Source: Sthenelais limicola
Lineage: Eukaryota > Annelida > Polychaeta > Phyllodocida > Sigalionidae
Assembly (NCBI GenBank): GCA_942159475.1
Contig: OW804094.1
Span: 134,712,755-134,776,754 of the forward strand
DNA length: 64,000 nucleotides
Reading direction: 5' to 3'
Made by a program: the position numbers and the translations under genes. Below are positions 21,048-32,195 of this stretch, in pieces (the stretch's first letter is position 1; the number at the start of each line of letters is the position of its first letter). Under the pieces are notes generated by a model, which worked only from the letters and a program-made list of their open reading frames with translations, did not search any database and was not told the origin of the DNA.

Positions 21048-21741
21048 ATGTGATGTATTATAGTCAGGCCAAAAAAAAATATAGGTGTGTTTCCGATTTA
21101 TCCGGCTTTTTTTTGTTAATTTTTTTTGTTTGGAAACCACATCCCAGGAACTGAAAAAAATGTCTTTTTCATAACAATAGTTGTTTTGAACATGGGAAAT
21201 GTGCTTTTTGACAGTTTCCTGCTTTTGTAAGCTTTTTTTGTCAAAAAATCAAAAAAAAGTAAGATATGATGGGGAAAAAATCAGGTATGGTAAAAAACTT
21301 TTAGGTAGGGTAAGGTTTTTCTAGGTATGGGGGGGGGGGGGGGGGGGGGTTAAATCCGAAACACACCTATTTTTTTTGGCCTCATACGTCCCAAAAATGA
21401 TATGATTTATTTACGAATTCTTATTGTGGGAATGTGCTCATTTTCTAATGCCACTAGTCGTATAAATATATGTACCAAATTCCGAGACGGTGTATAAAAT
21501 ATATATACATGCATCTTTAAGCTCGTACTATATAGTTTATTTAGTTACTTTACTAGTGATTGCCCACCCGGAGATATTGCAAACTTTTGTCTCAAAAATG
21601 AAAATATCAAACTCAAAACATAGAAGTACTTATTATATGTTCTACTGTTTAGTATCATTAAAATTGACGTGATCTCATCTTTTCAAATATCTCAGAAGCC
21701 ATCTTTTGCGACTTGTGACTCATTTTCTAAAGCACATCACA
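21048..21741 (-). mobile_element. Family A MITE, copy 8, split by a family G element
   Basis: The left tip ATGTGATGTATTATAGTCA is followed at once by the nested element. The right part resumes with CCCAAAAATGATATGATTTA and ends GCGACTTGTGACTCATTTTC...CACATCACA. It carries a TTGCCCACCCGGAGATATTG block typical of the family. Confidence 0.75.
21067..21381. mobile_element. Family G MITE with GGCCAAAAAAAA ends and TCA target duplication
   Basis: A 315-bp element inside family A copy 8. The ends GGCCAAAAAAAAATATAGGT and the complement of ACCTATTTTTTTTGGCC extend through GTGTTTC. TCA at 21064-21066 and 21382-21384 is a 3-bp direct repeat fitting a target site duplication. It is rich in A/T homopolymers and has a long G-run at about 21330-21350. 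Confidence 0.75.
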
Positions 21742-22556
21742 TGTATATCTCTACCAACATTTATATACCTCATGCGAGTGTATGAATATCAACATTCAGT
21801 GTTTCTTCCTCAGATAACTGAAAGGAATATTGATTTCTAACAAGTTTGCACAATTAGGCTTTTGTTGTACCCTAAGTTATATTCAATATAAGGATGGTAG
21901 CAGAATAAGTGAGAAGATTTAAGGTTATTTAAAGGGAATTACAATTTTTACATTTATATTTTGCAAACGAAATAATATATCCCGAGTGGGAATGCTGTTT
22001 AGAATGCCATTTATTATGATAATGAATTGCTTTCGAGAATATTCTTGGATAATAAGCTTTTTAAACGTTTTATTTTTCATTTAGATAATCATAGACACAT
22101 CTTATAGGACTTATAATGAATTATGTTGGTCAATATTCATGGACGACCGAAAGCTTTTCAAGCCTTTTCCATTCAAATAACCATACATCATACATCAATA
22201 CATTCAGCTCATTAGCCACTATACGATGCATCAAACATTACTCTTAAATTCTAGCTCCTTTAGCAGAACACCCTAGCAATCACTCTACAGAAAACTTTGC
22301 TAAAGCGTCCGCTGATAATCGACTGGCTATTAAGACGTTGTTGAGTATGTTAGTTCCTTCTCTGGGCACAGCAAACACTGGGCGAGTAAGAAGTAAAGAA
22401 GAAATACGGTGGTACTTCTATAAGCTCATGAGAGAGGCGTTGTGGCTGTGGTAGTAGCCCAAGGGGGAGTGGCTCGCAAAAACATCAATACACGAGCAAG
22501 CGTCTCGTTCGCGTCAGAGACTCTAAAAATAGTAACAAGCACGCTACTACCCTATT
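21742..22556. other. Unassigned AT-rich stretch
   Basis: No gene or repeat recognised. Confidence 0.3.
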
Positions 22557-22792
22557 GGGTCAGATCGCCAGAAAATGTACAATTCGCCTTCAACAATCCT
22601 CTCAAATAACCCAAGTTTAAGACACAAATGAGGTTTTATTTGCAGTTCAACATGACCAAACAGATTATTTGAATCAAGGCAATATCAAATATACCCAGAT
22701 ATACTCTGGTATTGACCATTTTTCAGTCGAATTTAGCAGAATTTGCTCAATGTGTTGATCTGCCGATTGTTCATTTTCTGACGATCTGGCCC
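22557..22792 (-). mobile_element. Family B MITE, copy 6
   Basis: Clear ends GGGTCAGATCGCCAGAAAAT and TTCATTTTCTGACGATCTGGCCC. Flanks TACTACCCTATT (left) and TACTGCCCTATT (right) form an 11/12 direct repeat, possibly an unusually long target duplication or a pre-existing repeat. Confidence 0.8.
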
Positions 22793-23114
22793 TACTGCCC
22801 TATTCGTGTTGATATCCTATCCACATTACCACAGTCCTGAATCCAGCGCGTCGGGTCAGACGCCCTTCCTATCGCTTCTTCCAGCTTTAGCTAGCTTTCA
22901 CTCGTCTGGAAGGCCTTTCAATCCATTAAAATTACACCCTGCGTTACAGACAAGCTCAAACCAAATGCCATTCGCACACCTCTCCTACTCCCTTCATCTG
23001 CTTCATTGTTCGCTCCTCGTATTTATAAACGCTTCTGTATTGCATGTGCCTTTCCTATTTGAAAACTGACAGCGCCCATGTGAATAAACGTAGGGCTGGT
23101 TATGGGCAGTACAA
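22793..23114. other. Unassigned stretch between family B copy 6 and family A copy 9
   Basis: A short + strand frame (22806-23069) has no recognisable domain. Nothing else seen. Confidence 0.3.
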
Positions 23115-23714
23115 TATGTTATGTGTCCCAGGAAAAGGAGTCCCAAGCCCCAAAGTGATATTTTTCAAATCTTTTTCCGTGCTCAGAATGTTTTCATAGT
23201 TTGGGGGTGTTTAGCACTGATAGTAGTATGAATACGTGTACCAATTCTCAAGACTGTGTATTGAATGTATTTATGCATATGGGTCAGATTTTCAGAAAAT
23301 GTACAATTGGCAGCTGTACACATTTTGGAAATTCTGCTAAATATGGCTGAAAAATGATGAATACCGTGTATATCTGAGTTTATTTGGGATCGCATTGATT
23401 TAAAGCATCAGTTCTGTTATGTTAAACTGCATTTTGAAGCATGTGGGTTATTTGAAAGGATTGGTGAAGGCGAATTGTACATTTTCTGAGAATCTGACCC
23501 ATATCTTAGGTTATCCTAAGGAGTATATTTAACTACTTTACTAGTGATTGACCATCAAGAAGGCTGTTTTCATGCATACAAAAAGAAGTACTTATTAAAT
23601 ATCCTAATGTTTACCACCATTGGAATCCACTTGATCTCATCTTTTCAAATATGATTATATCTCAAAATCCATTTTTTTGCGACTTCTGACTCATTTTTCT
23701 TTAACACATCGCAT
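23115..23714 (-). mobile_element. Family A MITE, copy 9, split by a family B element
   Basis: Left end ATGTTATGTGTCCCAGGAAA and right end GCGACTTCTGACTCATTTTTCTTTAACACATCGCAT. Without the nested element at about 23277-23504 the length is about 375 bp, normal for the family. Confidence 0.8.
23281..23500 (+). mobile_element. Family B MITE, copy 7, nested in family A copy 9
   Basis: Has both intact ends GGGTCAGATTTTCAGAAAAT and ATTTTCTGAGAATCTGACCC, flanked by ATAT on both sides. The interruption falls at TTATGCATAT / CTTAGGTTATCC, which is continuous in family A copy 7. Confidence 0.85.
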
Positions 23715-23889
23715 ATTATATCCGGCAATACTTTCTCTTATGTCGACTGATCGTGAAATGTGCTCGGTGGAAGCATTGATTCAAGGTCACCCATTGGCAA
23801 GCCCTGATAACGATCCTTTCGATTCTAATAGAGGAGGTCAACCCTGGCCAATACACCAGACCAGCTCGATCATCAATCATGCAGTATAT

Positions 23890-24123
23890 GGGGGAAATTG
23901 CCAGAGAATGTACAATTCCCTTTCGTCAATCCTCTCAAAAATCCATATTTAAGACAAAAATAAGGTTAAAAAATCAGCCAAACATAACCGAACAGATTGT
24001 CTGAATTACTGCAATATCAAATATACTCAGATATACTTTGTATTGGCCATTTCCCAGTCTAATTTAACGAAATTTAGTAAATATGTAGATCTGCCGATTG
24101 TACATTTTCTGAAGATCAGACCC
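23890..24123 (-). mobile_element. Family B MITE, copy 8
   Basis: Starts GGGGGAAATTGCCAGAGAAT and ends TGTACATTTTCTGAAGATCAGACCC with the shared interior. Full length. Confidence 0.8.
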
Positions 24124-24270
24124 ATGTAATAACCATAGAACGATCTAAGCATTTGGCTTTATCTCTACAAGGTCCTTTGAGTAATCCTGTATGGCATTTG
24201 CTTTCTATCATATACATCCCTTATTTCAGGTTGTCAAACGTGAAATCAGAAATTGCCACCCCACCCTATG

Positions 24271-24629
24271 CTTAAAGTTGCGCACTCAGCTATTCCGACA
24301 AGTAAAATCTTATCAAAGTTACTCATATTATGACTTATAGGACTGGATTTATCAATATTCTGCTGCTGTTATATGTGTATACAAAACTTACAAGGCGAAT
24401 CCGCCCAGGGAGAATGCCACCGATGAGCGATAATACATGTAATCATCATTGCATTGTAAAGGATTCGGGCGGGTCCTCCAAATACAAATGAGGACGTTTC
24501 AGAAGCCTTGTAGCAAAAACAACTAGAGAAAATCCTCCAAAATTCTGGTCAAATGGATTGGAAATGAATAGAACAAGAAATAGAAAATATTTAGCTTTTG
24601 GCCGATGTTAGCTGAGAGTGCAGCTTTAA
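24271..24629 (+). mobile_element. Family D MITE, copy 2
   Basis: Ends CTTAAAGTTGCGCACTCAGC and the complement of GCTGAGAGTGCAGCTTTAA, collinear with copy 1 over its 360 bp, including a GCCACCGATGAGCGATAATA block. Confidence 0.75.
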
Positions 24630-24948
24630 ACCCATCTATGGGCCGTATATGCTATGTTGTGAGTGCATCTGTCATGTCCGTCTCCAAGCAAAGGCCGGTA
24701 AGTGAAGCGAAAGACGTTGGTCTGAAAGCTGGAATAGGACTAGGTTCATAAATATTGCAAGCCTGGTTCAATGGCTAACTATTCATTCTTGGCCTATACA
24801 TATAAACACACATATATGTGTCTCTCCACTTAGTGGAACAACTTTGAATTGTTTATAGGCACTCCCTTGTGCCGTTACCGTAAACGATATAATTTTCGCC
24901 TCATCATTCAAACCTCTGCCAATATATATATATTAAGCGCATAACATT

Positions 24949-25368
24949 ATGTGATGTATTTCAGGAAAATGAGTCAGTCACTAGTCACAAAATTGATATT
25001 TTTCGAAGTTATTTATTCACAAGATCTCTTTGTTGGAAAGTTCTCCTTCTTATAGGCTTGAGTGCTGTCAGTGGCATCGATAGATGTACCAGATTTCAAG
25101 ACTGTAGATTAAATATACCCTTGCGTTTTGAAGATCATCATAATTATGGAGTATATTTAGCTACTTTACTGGAAATTGCCCACCCGGAAAATATTGCAAC
25201 TCTTTGTCCAAACCTAAAATATAGAAACACTTCTTATAATCGATGTCCTTAAGCAATGTTTACTATCATTGGAATCGGCTTCATCTCATCTTTAAAATAT
25301 AATAATGCCCTAATGCCCCAAATCTATTTTTTGCTACTTGTGAATTATTTTCCTGTGACACATCACAT
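24949..25368 (-). mobile_element. Family A MITE, copy 10
   Basis: Left end ATGTGATGTATTTCAGGAAAATGAGTCAGTCA (a short GTCA duplication) and right end GCTACTTGTGAATTATTTTC...GACACATCACAT. Full length. Confidence 0.8.
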
Positions 25369-25798
25369 ACAGTCACTAACTTTACTGTTCATTTAAATGC
25401 ATAGGCCTACCTAGCCTGTATCTTTCCTATAACTATTGTCCAAATATATTACACAGTCTCCTTGATATGCGAATATGTACATATATACATATTGTTGCAT
25501 TCATTCACGCATTATAAATACATCATATATGCCAATATATACAAAGGCATGTCATGCGTGTTGTGTAAACGGTAAAGGAATCGGGCGAAACAAACATTGG
25601 GCAGCCCCCAAATGAGAGATGACTGCAGCAGTCGATAGAGGGAAGACTGTGGTGGCCCTGAGGTTGATAAGCCAGCTTCTGAGCACATGATGCAAGCTCC
25701 AGAATTACAGCAAGATATGGTGCCCAGAAGGCATCCACTACACCCGGCCTTTGTCGGCCGCACTGGCTGTATTGCTATCGCCGTGTACCGTAGTATAT
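25369..25798. other. Unassigned stretch
   Basis: More GC-rich between 25560 and 25790. The open frames on the - strand here have no recognisable domain. Confidence 0.3.
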
Positions 25799-26033
25799 GG
25801 GTCAGATTTTCAGAAAATGTACAATTCAACTTTGCCAATCCTCTCAAATAACCCAAATTTCAGACGAAAATAAAGCTCAAAATACAGTTCAACCTAACCA
25901 AACAGATTGCTAGAATCAATGCAATGCCGAATATACTTGAATGTACCTAGTATTGACCAAATTGCAGGGTAATTTTGAAGAATTTACTAAATGTGTACAG
26001 CTGCCAATTGTACATCTTCTGAAAATCTTACCA
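25799..26033 (-). mobile_element. Family B MITE, copy 9
   Basis: Starts GGGTCAGATTTTCAGAAAAT then TCAACTTTGCCAATCCTCTC. Very close to copy 18 (shared ATTGACCAAATTGCAGGGTA, AATGCCGAATATACTTGAAT). The right tip is altered (ATCTTACC). Confidence 0.8.
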
Positions 26034-26038
26034 ATATA

Positions 26039-26279
26039 GGTGCAGATCGTCAGAAAATATACAATCGTCAGCTCTACATATTTTGGTAACTTCTGCTAAA
26101 TAAGACTGGAAATCTATCTATAAATGCTATGTATATCTGAGTAATTTTGGCATTGTGTTGATTAAAGATTTTTCTTTCGTTGTGTTGAACTGAAATTTTG
26201 AAGGTTATTTTTCTCTTAGATGTGGATTATTTGAGAGGATAGGTCAGGGCGAATTGTATATTTTCTGAAGATTTGACTA
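26039..26279 (+). mobile_element. Family B MITE, copy 10, back to back with copy 9
   Basis: Starts GGTGCAGATCGTCAGAAAAT in the opposite orientation, only 5 bp after copy 9, and ends ATTGTATATTTTCTGAAGAT. Together they form an inverted pair of about 480 bp. Confidence 0.75.
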
Positions 26280-26281
26280 AA

Positions 26282-26815
26282 ACCATGCTTCATCTGCCTC
26301 CACTTTCTTCTTTCTCCTCTCTCTACTTCTCTTTCTCTCTTCTTTCCCTTCGTTTTCCCTCTCGCTCCTTCGTCTCCCTATCCCCGTTCCTCTTGTTTAT
26401 TCTCCTCTTCCTTCTCTTGTCCTTTTTCTTTCGTTTAATTAGATTATATAGATTGTGGTTTTATATGAATAAAACTATTCAGAATTATCTAGATATTAAA
26501 AGGGTCTCACATCCTTTCTCTCCCTCCCCTCACTCCCTCCTTCTCTTCCCCTCGGCTGCTTCCCCTCACTCTCGTTCTCTACCCCCTCTGTGCCTCTCTC
26601 TCTCTCCCCCTCTCTCTCCCCTCTCTCTCTCCGCCTCTCTCCCTGCCTCTCTCTCTCTCCCTCTCTCTCCCCCTCTCTCTCTGCCTCTCTCTCTCCCCTC
26701 TCTCTCCGCCTCTCTCTCTCTCCCTCTCTCTCTGCCTCTCTCTCTCCCCTCTCTATCTGCCTCTCTCTCCCCCCTCTCTATCTGCCTCTCTCTCTCCGCC
26801 TCTCTCTCTGCCTGC
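26282..26815. repeat. CT-rich polypyrimidine tract with a TCTCTGCCTC-like unit
   Basis: Two pyrimidine-rich blocks (26282-26430 and 26515-26815) flank about 80 bp of mixed sequence. The second has recurrent TCTCTCTCTGCCTCTCTCTC and TCTCTCCGCC motifs. The Ser/Leu-rich frames (up to 194 codons) and the opposite Glu/Arg-rich frame are artefacts of the dinucleotide repeat. Confidence 0.85.
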
Positions 26816-27004
26816 AATCCAATAAGCGTAACTGCTCGACACAGCCTAGAGGCATGAAATAAGATATGCGTTTTAAATTATTCCTCAAATTCAAACTAGG
26901 AACCAGAGAGAAATCAATCGAGGCCATGAAAACGCATATCTTTGTTGTGCTGTTCAATCCTTTCCCTCTGTCTAAGGGAAAATCTTAAACAAAGGCTAAA
27001 GCAA

Positions 27005-27339
27005 GCAAAATGAGTCACAAGTCGCAAAATTGATATTTGTCAAAGTGTTTTATTCACAAGATATCTTTGTCGAAATGTCTGGGGTGCTTAACGCTCATGT
27101 TTGTAGCATGAATACATCTACAAAATCTCAAAACAGTGTATTAGATATATCCATTCATATGTCATCTTATAAAGTATATTTTTCGAAAATAGAAATATCA
27201 AACTTAAAATATAAAAATACTACTCCAACTATTTACTATTAATTGACTGTCATTGGAATCGGCTTGATCTCATCTTTTCAATATCGTCTCAATACCCATA
27301 TTTTGCGACTTGTGACTCATTTTCCTGAAACACATCACA
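27005..27339 (-). mobile_element. Family A MITE, copy 11
   Basis: Left end trimmed to GCAAAATGAGTCACAAGTCG. The right end GCGACTTGTGACTCATTTTC...CACATCACA is complete. It is about 60 bp shorter than full length. Confidence 0.75.
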
Positions 27340-28094
27340 AATTTTAATTGTACTGCAGGCAAGCTAGGATATGAAACTGCATATACATATGAAAAACATA
27401 TACATGTACAGGTATGATATATAACCACGCATACGTGTATGCATATATGCAGGGCTTATGTATATTTCCATACATATTATAACCTATGGTGTACCCTTCA
27501 TAATGCCCCATTATTCATGCATGGGACAGCAATTCATCAAACTCCACTCACGGTACTGTACATTGCTTACAATGTAAATTGCATATGAATAGCATATATG
27601 CTGGTCTCAACACCATGCTTGACACTTGAACCAATGAATATGGCAGACGAGGAGGTCAGAGGCACCAGCCACACAATACCCTGGCCTATAAATATGAATA
27701 CTTTCCACTAGGCAAGCTCTAAAAGCTTGAACGGGGAAATCACACCCTTGGTTACACCATGGGAGATTCTCACACCCCTTGACGCAAACCTCTCTCCTCC
27801 CAGACCAGCCAATGTAATACTTACAGGAGGATATGGCACATATCAACTGGGCTTAACCCTGATGGGTCAAGGCAGGCCATGGGCGTTAAGATCATTATTG
27901 ATGAGCAAGGCTGACCGGGCAGATCGCCATTTATTCGGGCGGGACAGTACTATACCAAGCTTTGGGTTCTATAGAAATAACCCTAAGATGATGCAGGGGT
28001 ATCCTGTTTTTCACATGTATAATGCCAGGAGGGTAATAAATACATATAAAGAATGCAAACTTGAAAAAGAAGATACAGTTTTTTAAAAATATTT
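27340..28094. other. Unassigned stretch
   Basis: Contains a 119-codon + strand frame (27727-28086) with balanced composition but no recognised domain, splice context or neighbouring exon. I leave it uncalled. Confidence 0.3.
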
Positions 28095-28202
28095 ATACCC
28101 AATGGCACGATGGAGGTTTTGTAATCGATCGAGACGTGACGTCAAATCGATTTGACCCAACGTCGAGATCGATTACAGACCGAACAGAGTGCTATTGGGT
28201 AT
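28095..28202. mobile_element. Near-perfect 108-bp palindrome, foldback MITE-like
   Basis: The outer arms ATACCCAATGGCAC and GTGCTATTGGGTAT, middle arms GTAATCGATC and GATCGATTAC, and a central GTCAAATCGATTTGAC all pair around about 28149. It could form a cruciform or a long hairpin RNA. Confidence 0.7.
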
Positions 28203-29287
28203 TTATTACATACTAAATCAACAAGAGAACTCGATTTTAATAGCATTTTACATTGGTTTCCATCGATCCTGTGGATATTCGGCTCAAATCGTGCTGTTTG
28301 ACTTTTCAAATAGCACCCCTGAATCACACACTCGAAATCACATACATATGTAATAATTGTATATATCCCGTCCTGAAAGCACTGGTGTCATTATTACATA
28401 CAGAGAAGTACAAATAGGTCACGTTTAACGCGGACGTCAGGACATTCAAGCAAGGGAATGGAGATATTATATAGACATTTACATATGATATATGAGCAGT
28501 TCCCACGAAATGGGCCCAATCCCTTTTTCCATCTTTACCACCCTGTGGGTTCGTGAATAATATTAAGAATTAAACCCTCCAGATGCATTCATCTCTCCAT
28601 GACCATTCGTGCCCTATATATACTTTTATATACCTAACATCAGTATTGAAGGAATTATATCCATAATACAGGGCCAAAATGCCATTTTTAATTAGTAATT
28701 TGATCAAATAAATTAAAGAAGAGTTGGTACATGAGATTTAGCACTCAATTCCTGTATCAAATACTATTAAATTATATATCAGCATAATGTTTATGGTTGA
28801 CGGTATTCTATGCCAAAATATAAACCTTCCACAAGTTCTGAAGTGACTGGCAAAAACAGATCTATACACAACTACACCTTACATCTTAAAGTACTCTGAT
28901 TAGTGATAGAATTAGTGATAGAAGATAGGCAGTGATAGAAGTATTAAATACTGCTTATGAATGTCCCATAAGAGATTAATTTCGTGTATGTTTTATGGTC
29001 ATGGAAGTAGGGTTCATAAATAGTTGGAAAAATGATACCAATAATACGTAGATGACAGTTGGCATGAGATAGATCTATAGCGAATCCTTTATCTTTGCAT
29101 TGTGTGAAGTTAACAGGGGACGTTCGACGACAAAACGTGTCTAGATTTAGATTTCTGGGTTATCCAGGTCTTAATGTCAATGACCGCTGTTTGTCTTTGG
29201 ACTTGTCTGAATGAAGAATGGGGTTATTAGGGAAAGAAATGCTCCTAAATTGCCTGGAGACATCCAGCACCTCAACCATATAACTGT
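28203..29287. other. Unassigned AT-rich stretch
   Basis: No supported feature. Confidence 0.3.
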
Positions 29288-29541
29288 GGGTGAAGCCGTC
29301 AGAAAATGTACAATTTGTCTGCACCAATCCTCTCAAACAACCCAAATTTTGTATTGTATTGTAATAGTTTTATTTTCAACTTGTACATGGCTTTACATAC
29401 CAAAGAAAGTATCTATTTTTCTTTATATGATCATAAATAATAGATTCACTTTCATCACCCCGTATATCTTTTCAGCATAACCTATCGCACTTTACTAAAT
29501 CTGCAAAGCTGCCAATTGTACATTTTCTGACGATCTGACTC
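29288..29541 (-). mobile_element. Family B MITE, copy 11, core replaced by a retro-insertion
   Basis: The left 60 bp (GGGTGAAGCCGTCAGAAAAT...CAACCCAAATTT) and right end (GCCAATTGTACATTTTCTGA, CGATCTGACT) are family B. The middle is replaced by about 125 bp starting TGTATTGTATTGTAATAGTT. Confidence 0.7.
29348..29474 (-). mobile_element. Retro-insertion with ACAAT pentamer tail, inverted
   Basis: Read on the - strand it ends in (ACAAT)n after an AATAAAACTATTACAATAC context, like a non-LTR 3' end. It lies inside family B copy 11. The borders are approximate. Confidence 0.45.
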
Positions 29542-29731
29542 ATATATTAAACACGATTCGTGCAAAGGATTCAATGTTAATCTGAGCTCAAAGGGCAACA
29601 CTCACACTAATACTAGATGCGTTGGCGGCAGCAGGTAGTAGCTAGCTATAGCCAGAGGAGGCAGAAGCTAGGCGGTGAGGCTTGGAGTTAGCTTCTACAG
29701 AAGCCATTGCCATTCTCGCATATATATACAT

Positions 29732-29966
29732 GGGTCAGATCGTCAGAAAATGTCCAATCGCCAGCTCTACACATCTAGTTAATTCTTCCAATTAAGGTTT
29801 AAAAGTGATAAATACAAGGTCATTCTAAGTAGATATGGTATGGCTTAGATTCACATAATCTGTTTGGTTATGTTGAACTGTATTTTGGACCTCATTTCTG
29901 TCTGGAATTTCGGATATTTGAGAGGTTTGGTGAAGTTGAATTGTACATTTTCTGACAATCTGACCC
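29732..29966 (+). mobile_element. Family B MITE, copy 12 (subfamily 2)
   Basis: Both ends present. The interior GATAAATACAAGGTCATTCT and GTAGATATGGTATGGCTTAG is shared with copy 14 and differs from other copies, defining a subfamily. Confidence 0.8.
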
Positions 29967-30066
29967 ACATACGTTCATACATACTGTCCTGCGGTGACCA
30001 CGATCATGTTTTCCCCAGCGTATGTGCCACTGGCTTTACGAGGGCCACCGAGGGCAAGGCCTATAT
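29967..30066 (+). repeat. First copy of a ~95-bp direct repeat around a MITE
   Basis: TGACCACGATCATGTTTTCC and GGCCACCGAGGGCAAGGCCT recur with small changes at 30302-30394. The two copies flank family B copy 13. Confidence 0.7.
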
Positions 30067-30301
30067 GGGTCAGATTTTCAGAAAATGCACAATCTACAGT
30101 TCTACACATCTATCAAATTCTGCTAAATCAGAGTGAAAAATGATAAATACTCAGTATATCTGAGTGTATTCCGTATAGTATTGATTCAATAAATCTGTCT
30201 GGTTATGTTGAACTGTATTTTAAACCTGACTTTCGTCTTAAATTTGGATTATTTGAGAGGATTGTTGAAGGCAAATTGTACGTTTTCTGAAGATCTCACC
30301 C
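30067..30301 (+). mobile_element. Family B MITE, copy 13
   Basis: Starts GGGTCAGATTTTCAGAAAAT and ends GTACGTTTTCTGAAGATCTCACCC. Same orientation as copy 12 but a different subfamily, so the pair did not arise by simple recent tandem duplication. Confidence 0.8.
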
Positions 30302-30394
30302 TCGTACATACTCTCCTGCTGTGACCACGATCATGTTTTCCCGAGCGTATGTCACTCACTGGTTTCACGATGGCCACCGAGGACAAGGCCTATG
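30302..30394 (+). repeat. Second copy of the ~95-bp direct repeat
   Basis: Matches 29967-30066 through TGACCACGATCATGTTTTCC, GTATGT, CGATGGCCACCGAGGACAAG and GCCTATGTG. Confidence 0.7.
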
Positions 30395-30624
30395 TGTGCA
30401 GAATCCCTCAGCCATCCTGAGGGGACAGGAGGAGGATGCTTGTGAGCCGGGGAAAAACACAATCAGGCCTAACAGCTCGCCACCAATTTAGCACACCATT
30501 ACCCAGGGTGCAACAGTGCCCCACCGATAAACCAATCCTAGTATAATAATATAGAGGCAAGGACCTTGCCCTTTGCAACCAGGATGCCATGCTCGGCGTA
30601 ATGATATATGATTAGGAGTTCTAA

Positions 30625-30659
<35 letters not shown>

Positions 30660-31000
30660 CGTGTAGTCACCTCCTCGTGGGACACACTTTGCCAGGATTT
30701 GAAGCCACTTCAGGGCCTTTATATAGCGTTAGCTGCTGTGCAGAGGGAGTTGTCAGCAATGGCACTCATCAAATACTTCAAATCATTGATTAAGCGAGTG
30801 GTTATCATATGATCAGTGCCAGGGAATCGTTTAGTGGGAAGAAAGGGTGTGTATAATCCTGCTGATATCCTAAAAGCTTATATATCTATGCAAAAGATGA
30901 CAATGATAATATAATAATGAATGCTTTATTTGCTAAACAGTATACATACAAATCAGAACAAAACAGGTAGTAGTGGCACATACAAATCCGCTATACATAG
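30395..31000. other. Unassigned stretch with an (AT)n run
   Basis: An (AT)n microsatellite of about 28 bp lies at 30628-30655. The sequence AATGAATGCTTTATTTGCTA at 30917-30936 may be an inverted retroelement end preceding the minisatellite. Confidence 0.35.
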
Positions 31001-32195
31001 TATATAAACCCAGGGTTGGATATTATAAGGCAGATACAGGAGGGTAATATAAACCCAGGGTTGGATATTATAAGGCAGATACAGGAGGGTCATATAAACC
31101 CAGGGTGGGATATTATAAGGTAGATACAGGAGGGCTATATAAACCCAGGGTTGGATATTTTAAGGCAGATACAGGAGGGTCATATAAACCCAGGGTGGGA
31201 TATTATAAGGCAGATACAGGAGGGTCATATAAACCAAGGGTTGAATATTATAAGGCAGATACAGGAGGGTCATATAAACCCAGGGTGGGATATTATAAGG
31301 CAGATACAGGAGGGTCATATAAACCCAGGGTTGGATATCATAAGGCAGATACAGGAGGGTCATATAAACCCAGGGTGGGATATTATAAGGCAGATACAGG
31401 AGGGTCATATAAACCCAGGGTGGGATATTATAAGGCAGATACAGGAGGGTCATATAAACCCAGGGTGGGATATTATAAGGCAGATACAGGAGGGTCATAT
31501 AAACCCAGGGTGGGATATTATAAGGCAGATACAGGAGGGTCATATAAACCCAGTGTGGGATATTATAAGGCAGATACAGGAGGGTATATAAACCAAGGGT
31601 GGGATATTATAAGGCAGATACAGGAAGGTTATATAAACCCAGGGTTGGATATTATAAGGTAGATACAGGAGGGTCATATAAACCCAGGGTGGGATATTAT
31701 AAGGCAGATACAGAAGGGTCATATAAACCCAGGGTGGGATATTATAAGGCAGATACAGGAGGGTTATATAAACCCAGGGTTGGATATTATAAGGCAGATA
31801 CAGGAGGGCTATATAAACCCAGGGTGGGATATTATAAGGCAGATACAGGAGGGTCATATAAACCCAGGGTGGGATATTATAAGGCAGATACAGGAGGGTT
31901 ATATAAACCCAGGTTTGGATATTATAAGGCAGATACAGGAGGGTCATATAAACCAAGGGTTGGATATTATAAGGCAGATACAGGAGGGTTATATACACCC
32001 AGGGTGGGATATTATAAGGCAGATAAAGGAGGGCTATATAAACCCAGGGTTGGATATTATAAGGCAGATACAGGAGGGTCATATAAACCCAGGGTTGGAT
32101 ATTATAAGGCAGATACAGGAGGGTTATATAAACCCAGGGTTGGATATTATAAGGCAGATACAGGAGGGTCATATAAACCCAGGGTTGGATATTAT
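31001..32195 (+). repeat. 45-bp minisatellite, about 26 units
   Basis: The unit GGGTTGGATATTATAAGGCA plus GATACAGGAGGGTCATATAA plus ACCCA is repeated head to tail with few substitutions (TGGG/TTGG, GTCAT/GTTAT/GCTAT). As 45 is a multiple of three, several frames stay open. One gives a 15-residue repeat VGYYKADTGGSYKPR. A single-base deletion near 31586 shifts the frame. The absence of a start context, splice sites or codon bias argues for non-coding satellite DNA. Confidence 0.95.

Noticed and set aside
26273..26862. + strand frame of 194 codons and an opposite Glu/Arg-rich frame
   Set aside because: Dinucleotide repeat product, with no start context or domain.
27727..28086. 119-codon + strand frame
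   Set aside because: Ordinary composition but no recognisable domain, no splice partners, and a length possible by chance in 64 kb.
29967..30394. Solo or paired LTRs
   Set aside because: The ~95-bp direct repeats lack TG...CA ends and enclose only a MITE.
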